Below are positions 42,122 through 48,572 of a stretch of DNA of 48,572 bases, in pieces (positions within the stretch are counted from its first letter, which is position 1; every line of letters starts with the position of its first letter). The stretch covers positions 1 through 48,572 of the forward strand of contig CANSOY010000007.1 of assembly GCA_947648765.1 (NCBI GenBank), in the 5' to 3' direction. This DNA comes from an uncultured Clostridium sp. (GTDB lineage Bacteria; Bacillota; Clostridia; TANB77; CAG-508). The position numbers and the translations under genes are program-made. The notes below the pieces were generated by a model that worked only from the letters and a program-made list of their open reading frames with translations, was not told the origin of the DNA and did no database searches.

Positions 42122-42823
42122 CTACCATTCAATCCTTTCTACTGGAATTGGGTTTGGATTTATTTTAATATCCGATACTTTTCCGTTTTTGAAATAGATT
42201 ACCTTGTCTGCCATATCGGCAATCGCTGTATTATGAGTTATAATGACAACAGTCATTTGGTTATTGTGACAAGTATCTTGGAGCAGTTTTAGAATTTGTT
42301 TTCCTGTGTTATAATCAAGGGCTCCGGTTGGTTCATCGCAAAGTAGTATCTTGGGATTTTTTGCAATCGCTCTTGCAATGGATACACGTTGTTGTTCTCC
42401 CCCAGATAATTGCGAAGGGAAGTTATTTTTTCGCTCGGCTAATCCCACATCTTCTAGCACTTTGTCTGGGTCTAACGGATTTTTGCAAATTTGAAGGGCA
42501 AGTTCTACATTTTCTTTGGCTGTTAAGTTTTGAACCAAGTTATAGAATTGGAAGACAAAACCAATGTCGTCCCTACGATACTGGGTCAGTTGCTTTTCCT
42601 TTAGCTCTGTAATATCTTTTCCATCAATTTTGACCATTCCGCTAGATGCTCGGTCCATTCCACCTAAAATATTTAAGGTAGTAGTTTTACCAGCTCCACT
42701 TGGTCCTACAATAACGGCAAGTTCGCCTTTTTCAATGGTAAAATTCGTATCGTCTAAGGCTTGGATGGTTACTTCTCCCATTTTGTATTCTTTTTTGACG
42801 TGTTCAAATACAATATATGCCAT
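42122..42823 (-). CDS. ABC transporter ATP-binding protein (LolD/MacB type)
   Basis: 233 residues. Walker A is [17 protein letters not shown] near residue 38, the Q-loop is [13 protein letters not shown], the signature is [16 protein letters not shown], Walker B is [12 protein letters not shown], and the H-loop is VVIITHN. This is the MacB/LolD class that pairs with FtsX-like permeases. GGGAGAAGAAG precedes ATG 42823. It powers the permease encoded immediately downstream. Confidence 0.95.
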   Translation of the reverse strand: MAYIVFEHVKKEYKMGEVTIQALDDTNFTIEKGELAVIVGPSGAGKTTTLNILGGMDRASSGMVKIDGKDITELKEKQLTQYRRDDIGFVFQFYNLVQNLTAKENVELALQICKNPLDPDKVLEDVGLAERKNNFPSQLSGGEQQRVSIARAIAKNPKILLCDEPTGALDYNTGKQILKLLQDTCHNNQMTVVIITHNTAIADMADKVIYFKNGKVSDIKINPNPIPVERIEW

Positions 42824-42863
42824 TGCTTCTTCTCCCTTTTTCACTTCTTTTCTTTGTTCTTTT

Positions 42864-42892
42864 ATTATATGCTATCTGCCTAGGTAAAACAA
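42864..42892 (-). promoter_or_regulatory. Promoter of ABC/FtsX operon
   Basis: TTGTTT (42887-42892), 17-bp spacer, TATAAT (42864-42869). A small palindrome (TGCCTAGGTA, 42877-42886) lies in the spacer. Confidence 0.65.
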
Positions 42893-42932
42893 TGTTTCCG
42901 CTTTCTTTTTTTGTGAATTTTGTGTGAGATGC

Positions 42933-42961
42933 AAAAAAGGAAAGACTTTTTATCTTTCCTT
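42933..42961 (-). terminator. Terminator after small-protein cluster
   Basis: AAGGAAAGA pairs with TCTTTCCTT around 7 nt and is followed by T6 on the minus strand. Confidence 0.7.
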
Positions 42962-43059
42962 ACTCTTTACTTGCTTTTGCAGTTGCCTTTTTTCTTGCCT
43001 TTTTTCTTCTACTTTTGTTTCCTTTCCGGCTGTTACTTTTGGTTTCGTTGTTCTTTTCT

Positions 43060-43248
43060 TCACTTTTTTTTGGCTTCTTCTTTCTTTTCCTCAATTTTTG
43101 CTTTCTCTTCGATTTCCTTTTCTTCTTCACTCTCTTCCATTATTTCTTCTTTTTGTTCTTCGTAGTAATCTCGAATTCCATTTTTCACGGCCCATTTAAT
43201 CACAAAATATAGGGCAATCAGAAGTAATAAAATCATTCCCTTACTCAT
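43060..43248 (-). CDS. Small membrane protein with charged tail, 62 aa
   Basis: One helix (MSKGMILLLLIALYFVIKWA) is followed by VKNGIRDYYEEQKEEI and a Glu/Lys-rich tail. The VKWAVKNGI-DYY form recalls small DUF6019-type Clostridial proteins. GGAAATAAAC upstream of ATG is a weak ribosome site. The frame ends at TGA right after a run of eight A. The +1 frame continues another 35 or so Lys-rich codons almost to the terminator, so the gene may be longer. Confidence 0.6.
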   Translation of the reverse strand: MSKGMILLLLIALYFVIKWAVKNGIRDYYEEQKEEIMEESEEEKEIEEKAKIEEKKEEAKKK

Positions 43249-43263
43249 GTTTATTTCCCCTTT

Positions 43264-43467
43264 CTAGTCTTTGTTTTGGTATTTTTCTGGCATAAGAGTA
43301 ATGCTTTGAACCATATCTCCATTTAGGATACGTACTTCTTTTTTATTCTCCACTTTAATCCAGTTATCTTCCACAGCTACAATTTTTCCTACCATTCCGA
43401 AGGAGTCGTTAAATAGACTAATGGAGCAAACTTTTCCCATAAACTCTTGCATCATTTCTTTAGGCAT
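43264..43467 (-). CDS. DUF6897-like small protein
   Basis: 67 residues from ATG 43467, which follows GGAGAGAAAAG. MPKEMMQEFMGKVCSISLFN, GKIVAVEDNWIKVENKKEVR and ILNGDMVQSITLMPEKY are the conserved blocks of a small Sm-like/beta-barrel family in Clostridia that I know as DUF6897. The frame is open for 42 further codons upstream (membrane helix plus Lys-rich stretch), beginning with a GTG that overlaps the acetyltransferase stop by 4 bp. A longer, membrane-tethered form is therefore possible. Function unknown. Confidence 0.65.
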   Translation of the reverse strand: MPKEMMQEFMGKVCSISLFNDSFGMVGKIVAVEDNWIKVENKKEVRILNGDMVQSITLMPEKYQNKD

Positions 43468-43589
43468 TTTTCTTTTCTCTCCTTTCCTTTTTTGTTTCAC
43501 TTTCTTTTGTAACAGTAATTTCATTTTACGGTTCGGCAATAGAACCAATAGAAATATAATTAGTAGAATATACCACCACTCGATTGTTC

Positions 43590-44144
43590 TCACCTCTTTC
43601 GCATGACTCTACATGGATTTCCAACTGCAATGCAGTCTGCTGGAATATCTTTGGTTACAACACTTCCAGCACCAATTACCGCATTATCTCCGATGGTTAC
43701 ACCTGGAAGAACCGTTACGTTTCCACCAAACCACACGTTATCCCCTACTTTAATTGGTCTGCCGGACTCCCACCCCTCCTTACGAAGTGCTGGATCTAAT
43801 GGATGTTCTGCCGTATAGAAGCTACAATTCGGTCCAATTAGCACACATTCTCCAAATGTAACTGTGTTTACATCTAAAATGGTTAAGTTGTAATTGGCAT
43901 AAAAATTTTCACCAATAGTAATTTGCTTGCCATAATCACAATGGAAAGGTTGCTCGATAGTAAAATGTTCCCCTACTTTTCCCAATAGTTCTTGCAATAT
44001 CTGCTTTCTTTCTTCTTTTTTGGATGGGAGTAGTTGGTTATATGCAAAACACTTATCCTTTGCATTTGCTAGTTCTTCCAAAAGTTCTGGTCCATCGCTT
44101 AGGCGATATAACTTGCCGGCTAGCATTTTCTCTTTTTCTGTCAT
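43590..44144 (-). CDS. Sugar O-acetyltransferase (maltose/galactoside acetyltransferase type)
   Basis: 184 residues. An N-terminal Mac domain ([27 protein letters not shown]) precedes left-handed beta-helix hexapeptide repeats ([29 protein letters not shown]). The active-site His is in [13 protein letters not shown], and [20 protein letters not shown] and GNPCRVMRK close the protein. Transfers acetyl from acetyl-CoA to a sugar hydroxyl. AAAGGAGAAATTT precedes ATG 44144. Divergent from the exonuclease gene. Confidence 0.93.
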   Translation of the reverse strand: MTEKEKMLAGKLYRLSDGPELLEELANAKDKCFAYNQLLPSKKEERKQILQELLGKVGEHFTIEQPFHCDYGKQITIGENFYANYNLTILDVNTVTFGECVLIGPNCSFYTAEHPLDPALRKEGWESGRPIKVGDNVWFGGNVTVLPGVTIGDNAVIGAGSVVTKDIPADCIAVGNPCRVMRKR

Positions 44145-44214
44145 AAATTTCTCCTTTGTCCGAATTGTATCATAAATTTTCTCAGTATGCCACTGTTTTT
44201 CAAAAGTATCCCTT

Positions 44215-44243
44215 TTGTTTTCCAAGCCAATTTGTGATAAAAT
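44215..44243 (+). promoter_or_regulatory. Promoter of exonuclease gene
   Basis: TTGTTT (44215-44220), 17-bp spacer, TAAAAT (44238-44243) preceded by TGTGA. Confidence 0.55.
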
Positions 44244-44274
44244 GGGTGGTATCGTAGACAAAAGGAGAAACGAA

Positions 44275-44832
44275 ATGAAGAAACTCAGTAGTAGATTATA
44301 TAAAGGGCAAAGTTTTATGCAAAACATACCAGACTATACCGTGGTGGACATTGAAACCACCAGTTTGGATGCTGGCAGAGGAGAAATCCTTGAAATTAGT
44401 GCTGTCAAAGTGCGAGGTGAAAAAGAAACCGGCTATTTTTCTGAACTGATTAAAGTAAATAACGAAGTTGGCTATTTTACGACCAGACTGACTGGCATTA
44501 CAGACGAAATGGTGCGACAAGAAGGAAAAGATTTAATCCAAGTATTGCAAGCCTTTCAAGAATTTTTAGGAAAGGATGTCATTGTCGGGCATAATGTCAA
44601 TTTCGATATTGACTTTCTCTACGACAGTATGCAAGAAAATCTAAATGCCTATTTAACCAATGATTATATCGATACTTTACGCCTTTCTCGAAAGGTTTTA
44701 CCAACTTTGAGCCATCACAAACTCGACGACTTAATCGATTACTTCCACTTAACCAAAAGAAATGAGCACAGAGCCTTAAATGACTGCATTTTGACCAATC
44801 AAGTATACCGCAGGCTTGCCGGTTATTTATAG
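44275..44832 (+). CDS. DnaQ/PolC-type 3'-5' exonuclease
   Basis: 185 residues of the DEDDh exonuclease fold. Exo I is [12 protein letters not shown] near residue 23, Exo II is [15 protein letters not shown] near residue 105, and Exo III is [16 protein letters not shown] with the catalytic His and Asp. AAAAGGAGAAACG precedes ATG 44275. It is stand-alone, like many Firmicute epsilon-like exonucleases used in repair. A terminator follows. Confidence 0.92.
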   Translation: MKKLSSRLYKGQSFMQNIPDYTVVDIETTSLDAGRGEILEISAVKVRGEKETGYFSELIKVNNEVGYFTTRLTGITDEMVRQEGKDLIQVLQAFQEFLGKDVIVGHNVNFDIDFLYDSMQENLNAYLTNDYIDTLRLSRKVLPTLSHHKLDDLIDYFHLTKRNEHRALNDCILTNQVYRRLAGYL

Positions 44833-44860
44833 AGCAATGGAAAAATCTATTGCTTTTTTT
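44832..44860 (+). terminator. Terminator after exonuclease gene
   Basis: AGCAAT pairs with ATTGCT around 10 nt and is followed by T7. Confidence 0.65.
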
Positions 44861-44917
44861 ATTTTGTCATAGCACAATAAGTATGAAAAGTATAACTAAT
44901 TATACAAGGAGGTTTTT

Positions 44918-45121
44918 ATGAATAAAGATAAATTTGTTGGTATTTGCAAAGTCGGAGAAAAGGGACAAATTGTTATTCCAAAAGAGGCAAGAGATATGTT
45001 TGCGATTCAACCGGGCGACTCTATGATTGTCCTTTGTGATAGAGCACAAGGAATTGCCCTTGTGAAAGCAGATGTGATTGAAGACTTATCCGATAAAATT
45101 TTTCCAAAAGGAGAGAAATAG
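44918..45121 (+). CDS. AbrB/SpoVT-type transcriptional regulator
   Basis: 67 residues. A single SpoVT-AbrB swapped-hairpin domain: CKVGEKGQIVIPKEARDMFA followed by QPGDSMIVL. AAGGAGG precedes ATG. It lies 2 bp before an ABC-2 exporter operon, so it probably regulates that unit. This arrangement is common in Clostridia. Confidence 0.9.
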   Translation: MNKDKFVGICKVGEKGQIVIPKEARDMFAIQPGDSMIVLCDRAQGIALVKADVIEDLSDKIFPKGEK

Positions 45122-45123
45122 CG

Positions 45124-45849
45124 ATGGTTGCGATTGAAGCAAAAAATCTTACCAAAACATTTGGTGAAAAAACGGCTGTTAAGGGAATTAACTTAACGAT
45201 TGAGCAAGGCGAACTTTTTGCTTTGCTAGGAACCAATGGTGCTGGAAAAACAACCACCATTCAAATGCTATCCACCCTAATTCAGCCCACTTCGGGAGAA
45301 ATTTCTATCCAAGGGCTTACGCTCCAAAAAGAGAAACAAAAAATTCGAGAAATCTTAAATGTTTCCCCGCAAGAAACCGCGATTGCTCCCAATCTTTCGG
45401 TAAAGGAAAATTTGGAGTTTATGGCTGGTGTTTACCAAATTGAACACCCACAAGAAAAAATCCAAGAACTAATCCGCGTTTTTCAACTAGACGAAGTGCT
45501 AAAGCAAAAAGCGAAAACTCTATCTGGTGGCTGGCAAAGAAGACTTTCCATCTCCATTTCTTTAATCAATACCCCACAAGTCCTATTCTTAGATGAACCA
45601 ACACTCGGCTTGGATGTAATTGCACAAAAAGAACTTTGGAGGGTTATTGGTCAATTAAAAGGAAACATTACCATCCTTTTAACCACACACTATATGGAAG
45701 AGGCAGAACATTTATCTGACCGAATTGGGATTATGGCAAACGGAAATTTAGTGGCAGTTGGAACAGCAGAAGAACTTATCCAAAAGGCACACGCCAAAAA
45801 TTTTGAAGATGCCTTTGTCCAAATTGCAACAGGAGGTGAATTAGCATGA
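45124..45849 (+). CDS. ABC-2 type exporter ATP-binding protein
   Basis: 241 residues of the DrrA/CcmA class. Walker A is LLGTNGAGKTTTIQML near residue 36, the Q-loop is VSPQETAIAPN, the signature is LSGGWQRRLSISIS (W for the usual Q), Walker B is VLFLDEPTLGLD, and the H-loop is LLTTHYMEEAEHLS. GGAGAG precedes the ATG, and the stop overlaps the permease start by 4 bp. Substrate unknown. Confidence 0.94.
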   Translation: MVAIEAKNLTKTFGEKTAVKGINLTIEQGELFALLGTNGAGKTTTIQMLSTLIQPTSGEISIQGLTLQKEKQKIREILNVSPQETAIAPNLSVKENLEFMAGVYQIEHPQEKIQELIRVFQLDEVLKQKAKTLSGGWQRRLSISISLINTPQVLFLDEPTLGLDVIAQKELWRVIGQLKGNITILLTTHYMEEAEHLSDRIGIMANGNLVAVGTAEELIQKAHAKNFEDAFVQIATGGELA

Positions 45850-46571
45850 GAATATGGAATTTTGCCAAACGAAATTGCAAAGAACTCATCCGCGACCCGC
45901 TTAGTTTAGTTTTCGCGATTTTGCTCCCTTTGTTTTTGCTCTTTTTCTTTCAACAATTTGATATTCCAAACGACAGTTACAAACTCGAAAACTTTACTGC
46001 TGGTATCCTTGTATTCGGCTTTTCCTTTATTACTTTGTTTACGGCTATGCTCATTTCCAAAGACCGAACAACATCCTTGCTCATTCGACTTGGGATTAGC
46101 CCTATGAAACCAGCTGAATACATTTTAGGCTATATGCTTTCCCTCCTCCCGATTTTGCTGGTACAAAACATCTTGTTCTTTCTGCTTGCAGTTTGTTTGG
46201 GACTTTCTTTTAGCCTTTCCCTTCTCTTAGCAGGTCTTGTTTCGCTTGTTATTGCTATTCTTTTTATTGCACTTGGTATTCTCATTGGAAGTATCTTTTC
46301 GGAAAAAGCATCTTCTGGTATTTCCAGCATTTTCGTGCAACTCGTGTGTTTTACCAGTGGTATGTATTTCCCAAAAGAATTACTAGGCGATATTTTTGGA
46401 AAAGTGTGTGAGTTTTTACCTTTTGAACCGGCTGTTACTCTGCTAAAGGGAATTATGAACCACAACTTTGCCATCATTCACACGCAAGATATTCTGGTTT
46501 TTAGTTTATATACCATTGCTATCTTAGTATTATCCATTTTCATTTTTGAGAAAAAAATGAGGCGTCAATAA
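45846..46571 (+). CDS. ABC-2 type exporter permease
   Basis: 241 residues with six membrane segments. KELIRDPLSLVFAILLPLFL starts the ABC-2 domain, and FVQLVCFTSGMYFPKELLG and EFLPFEPAVTLLKGIMNHNF are conserved loops of the family. GGAGGTG overlaps the end of the ATPase gene. Forms a homodimeric exporter with the upstream ATPase. A terminator follows. Confidence 0.92.
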   Translation: MRIWNFAKRNCKELIRDPLSLVFAILLPLFLLFFFQQFDIPNDSYKLENFTAGILVFGFSFITLFTAMLISKDRTTSLLIRLGISPMKPAEYILGYMLSLLPILLVQNILFFLLAVCLGLSFSLSLLLAGLVSLVIAILFIALGILIGSIFSEKASSGISSIFVQLVCFTSGMYFPKELLGDIFGKVCEFLPFEPAVTLLKGIMNHNFAIIHTQDILVFSLYTIAILVLSIFIFEKKMRRQ

Positions 46572-46583
46572 ATTCATTTTTCT

Positions 46584-46615
46584 GAGCAAACTTATTTCCG
46601 GTTTGCTCTTTTTTT
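46584..46615 (+). terminator. Terminator after ABC-2 operon
   Basis: GAGCAAAC pairs with GTTTGCTC around 9 nt and is followed by T7. The T-run runs into TGATATAAT, a probable extended -10 for the next gene. Confidence 0.75.
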
Positions 46616-46656
46616 GATATAATCAACTTAAATTTACTTTGAAAGGAAATTTGTAT

Positions 46657-47049
46657 ATGAAGAAATATAGACTAGCAGCGATTTTGATGTTGCTCCATGG
46701 AGCATTGATGGAAGTTGGCGGTTGTTTATGCTTAATACCTGTTTTTGTGATGGGAAGTGATACCTTTGATATAAATCAATACTTTTCCTTTATCGTGCCA
46801 TATTTCAGAGAGAATATGAATTTGATGCTCGTAATGGGAGCCATTTACGGCATTGTGCGAATAATTGGTGCGATTGGTTTGTTGAAAAACAGGATGTGGG
46901 GCTTGGTATTATCTGTTATTAACTGTGTGATTACTATGGCTTTAATGATGTTTATGCTACCAGCTGGAATAATGGACGGAATATTGGCAACTACTGCCCT
47001 TATCCTAATGTTAACCCAATATTTTGGAAATCGAGAAATATACCAGTAA
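46657..47049 (+). CDS. Hypothetical four-helix membrane protein, 130 aa
   Basis: ATG 46657 follows GAAAGGAAA. Four hydrophobic segments (LAAILMLLHGALMEVGGCL, LMLVMGAIYGIVRIIGAIGL, WGLVLSVINCVITMALMMFM, ILATTALILMLTQYF) make up nearly the whole protein. No family recognised with certainty. It is followed 19 bp later by the flavodoxin gene with its own strong ribosome site, so the two are probably co-transcribed. Confidence 0.7.
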   Translation: MKKYRLAAILMLLHGALMEVGGCLCLIPVFVMGSDTFDINQYFSFIVPYFRENMNLMLVMGAIYGIVRIIGAIGLLKNRMWGLVLSVINCVITMALMMFMLPAGIMDGILATTALILMLTQYFGNREIYQ

Positions 47050-47068
47050 AGTTAGCAAGGAGGTCAAT

Positions 47069-47584
47069 ATGAAAATACTTCTAATCTATCAATCGAAAAC
47101 GGGATTTACAAAAAAATATGCTAATTGGATTGCGGAAGAATTAAAATGTGATATTGAAAAAATATCTCATATTCCAAAAATAAATTTTAGTCATTATGAT
47201 TTCGTGATATTCGGTAGTAGAATACACGCAGGAAGAATTGACAGATTAAATAAAATCAAGCAATTAAATTTAGGAAAAAAACTCATTCTGTTTGCAACTG
47301 GAGCAACTCCAGAAGAAACTAATTCTATCATGGAAGTATGGAATAGCAACTTAACGGAAGAAGAACGAAAGATAATCAAACATTTTTACTTTCCAGCAGG
47401 TTTGAATTATGAAAAAATGGGATTTTTTGATAAAACTATGATGAAAATGGCTTCTATGATGTTAGAAAAAAGGGACAATAAAAGCAACGAAGATATCGGC
47501 ATGCAAAATTCAATCCAAAAGTCCTATGATATATCTAGCAAAGAAAGAATAAAGCCTCTAATCGAATATATCCAATCCTTATAG
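47069..47584 (+). CDS. Flavodoxin-domain protein
   Basis: 171 residues. The N-terminal FMN phosphate loop is YQSKTGFTKKYANWIAEEL. FVIFGSRIHAGRID and ILFATGATPEE are the following flavin loops of the flavodoxin/HemG-like family. AAGGAGG precedes ATG 47069. Related proteins serve as electron carriers or quinone/protoporphyrinogen reductases; its partner here is unknown. Moderately AT-rich. Confidence 0.85.
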   Translation: MKILLIYQSKTGFTKKYANWIAEELKCDIEKISHIPKINFSHYDFVIFGSRIHAGRIDRLNKIKQLNLGKKLILFATGATPEETNSIMEVWNSNLTEEERKIIKHFYFPAGLNYEKMGFFDKTMMKMASMMLEKRDNKSNEDIGMQNSIQKSYDISSKERIKPLIEYIQSL

Positions 47585-47620
47585 AATAATTGCAAATTAC
47601 AATTTAAAGGAGGTGAAAAG

Positions 47621-47773
47621 ATGTACGAATACAAAGTAGAAACATACAAAGTAAAAGATGCTGAAAAAGAAATGAATAAATTAGCAAAAGAAGGATGGCA
47701 TGTTGTAGCTGTTTCTCCTAATGAAGCAATGGGTTATGGAGTAGTAGTAACATACGAACGTAAAATTGATTAG
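47621..47773 (+). CDS. DUF4177-like small protein, 50 aa
   Basis: AAAGGAGGTGAAAAG precedes ATG 47621, a near-perfect ribosome site. MYEYKVETYKVKDAEKEMNK then LAKEGWHVVAVSPNEAMGYG and VVVTYERKID match the DUF4177 form (short strand, helix with xLNxxGxEGWxxV, strand). Function unknown. It follows the flavodoxin gene by 36 bp. Confidence 0.8.
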   Translation: MYEYKVETYKVKDAEKEMNKLAKEGWHVVAVSPNEAMGYGVVVTYERKID

Positions 47774-47804
47774 TTAAATTACAAGTTGAAAGCGAGAGAT
47801 AAAT

Positions 47805-48455
47805 ATGGAGTATATAGAAGAATATAATAAAAAATATAGAAATATCAGTATCATCTTGTTTATATTGTTTCAAGTTATATTAACTTTTGCATTATCCATA
47901 TTTAAGAAATGGAATATTAAGTTTCTGCTTAACAATGCAAATTTCATTTGCTATGTTATTCTATTTATTATATTCTTTATTGCTTATCGAAAAATAATGA
48001 TAAAATCATTCAAAAAAATTGATAAAAACAACGTTAAGTATTTCGTGATATATCTTATTTCAACAATAATATCCATGGTAGCAATTGCAATCATAATGGA
48101 TAAGTGTGGAATTGTTAATACGAATGAAATTCAAGAAAATGATGCTAATAACATACTTAATTTTATTACAGTTGTTATTTTAGGAACTTTTGTTGAAGAA
48201 TTATTATTTAGATATTTTGTATTTAGAGAAGCATTAAAAGTAAATAAGATATTTGCTCATATCATAGCAGCACTTGTTTTTGGGTTTTCTCATATATGGT
48301 ATTATGTATTGATCCAAGGTGATTACACCCAATTATTTTCTAGTTTCGTATATATAGCACTTGGATTAAATTTAAGTCTTTTATATGCAAAAACGAAAAA
48401 TATTTGTTATCCATTATTTTTACATATGATTATTAACTTTATATCAATTACTTAA
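47805..48455 (+). CDS. CPBP-family intramembrane metalloprotease
   Basis: 216 residues, about seven membrane segments. The family motifs are EELLFRYFVF (glutamates of motif 1), FGFSHIWYY (His of motif 2) and LHMIINF (motif 3). CPBP proteins process prenylated proteins or bacteriocin precursors and give self-immunity. AGCGAGAGATAA precedes the ATG. It is clearly more AT-rich than the ABC genes upstream. Confidence 0.88.
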   Translation: MEYIEEYNKKYRNISIILFILFQVILTFALSIFKKWNIKFLLNNANFICYVILFIIFFIAYRKIMIKSFKKIDKNNVKYFVIYLISTIISMVAIAIIMDKCGIVNTNEIQENDANNILNFITVVILGTFVEELLFRYFVFREALKVNKIFAHIIAALVFGFSHIWYYVLIQGDYTQLFSSFVYIALGLNLSLLYAKTKNICYPLFLHMIINFISIT

Positions 48456-48518
48456 ACTGTAAACAAAGGTTAGATATTCGTGAATTATAACGAAATTACA
48501 AGTTAGGAGAGTAAGCGT

Positions 48519-48572
48519 ATGGCAATGTGGAATGCTTGGAGAGGTTGCAAAAAATGTAGTGATGGGTGTTTA
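48519..48572 (+). CDS. DUF5131-like (phage Gp37/Gp68) protein, 5' fragment
   Basis: TTAGGAGAG precedes ATG 48519, and the 18 codons before the window edge read MAMWNAWRGCKKCSDGCL. W-N-x-W-R-G-C-x-K-x-S-x-G-C is the N-terminal signature of DUF5131 proteins, which are found in phage and mobile regions. Too short for certainty. Confidence 0.65.
   Translation, partial: MAMWNAWRGCKKCSDGCL

Noticed and set aside
1-48572. tRNA genes, including a candidate CGG-decoding tRNA
   Set aside because: No cloverleaf with a GGTTCGA-type T-loop and CCA end was seen on either strand, so the decoder must lie elsewhere.

Overview
The window is AT-rich, densely packed bacterial DNA of Firmicutes/Clostridia type. 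It has Shine-Dalgarno sites of the AGGAGG kind, TTGACA/TATAAT-like promoters and many hairpin-plus-U-run terminators. Murein genes include a meso-DAP type MurE (DNPR motif) and a SpoVD-like penicillin-binding protein with one PASTA domain. A repeat-rich Gly-rich/Ig-like surface protein at the left edge is typical of uncultured gut Clostridia. No rRNA, tRNA or CRISPR array was seen.

Layout. 1-2.8 kb: 3' part of a large repetitive surface protein (minus). 3-7.9 kb: two AAA/DUF4143 ATPases flanking a split TauE/SafE exporter and small proteins. 8.1-17.5 kb (minus): a division and cell-wall (dcw) cluster, transcribed mraZ-rsmH-ftsL-spoVD-murE-mraY-ftsW-murG, with MraZ boxes, an unusual leader and an internal terminator. 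17.6-20.7 kb: trmL, mnmA, a DtxR/MntR regulator and a Sua5-type synthase. 20.9-22.1 kb: a secreted transglutaminase-like protein. 22.2-24 kb: an MqsR-like toxin, an MqsA/Panacea antitoxin and a membrane protein. 24-29.2 kb: TetR divergent from an MMPL exporter and a secreted partner. 29.3-32.5 kb: csoR, thioesterase, copZ and copA. 32.5-35.5 kb: a membrane-tethered ECF sigma factor operon. 35.5-36.2 kb: one GC-rich gene of foreign codon use. 36.2-42.9 kb: Mrr-type nuclease, Fic protein, and an ABC/FtsX exporter. 43-48.6 kb: small proteins, an acetyltransferase, an exonuclease, AbrB plus an ABC-2 transporter, flavodoxin, DUF4177, a CPBP protease and the start of a DUF5131 gene.

The main observation concerns translation. 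Eight genes that look broken (mraZ, spoVD, ftsW twice, mnmA, mntR, a TauE half-protein, the FtsX permease twice, and the surface protein) are each interrupted in exactly the same way. The open frame reaches an in-frame CGG codon, and the conserved protein continues in the +1 frame beginning at the GGA or GGT that overlaps it (C|GGA or C|GGT). All ten events have this form, and the residue at the junction is always a family-appropriate glycine. Reading the remaining native genes by eye (about 14,000 codons), I found no in-frame CGG used as an ordinary arginine codon, although CGG is common out of frame. Several affected genes are normally essential or core. The simplest reading is that CGG is not a sense codon in this organism and CGGA/CGGT is decoded as Gly with a +1 shift, either by codon skipping or by a four-base-reading tRNA-Gly. 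Systematic sequencing error is the alternative and can be tested. The single GC-rich gene at 35.6-36.1 kb has three ordinary in-frame CGG codons, which marks it as foreign to this decoding regime.
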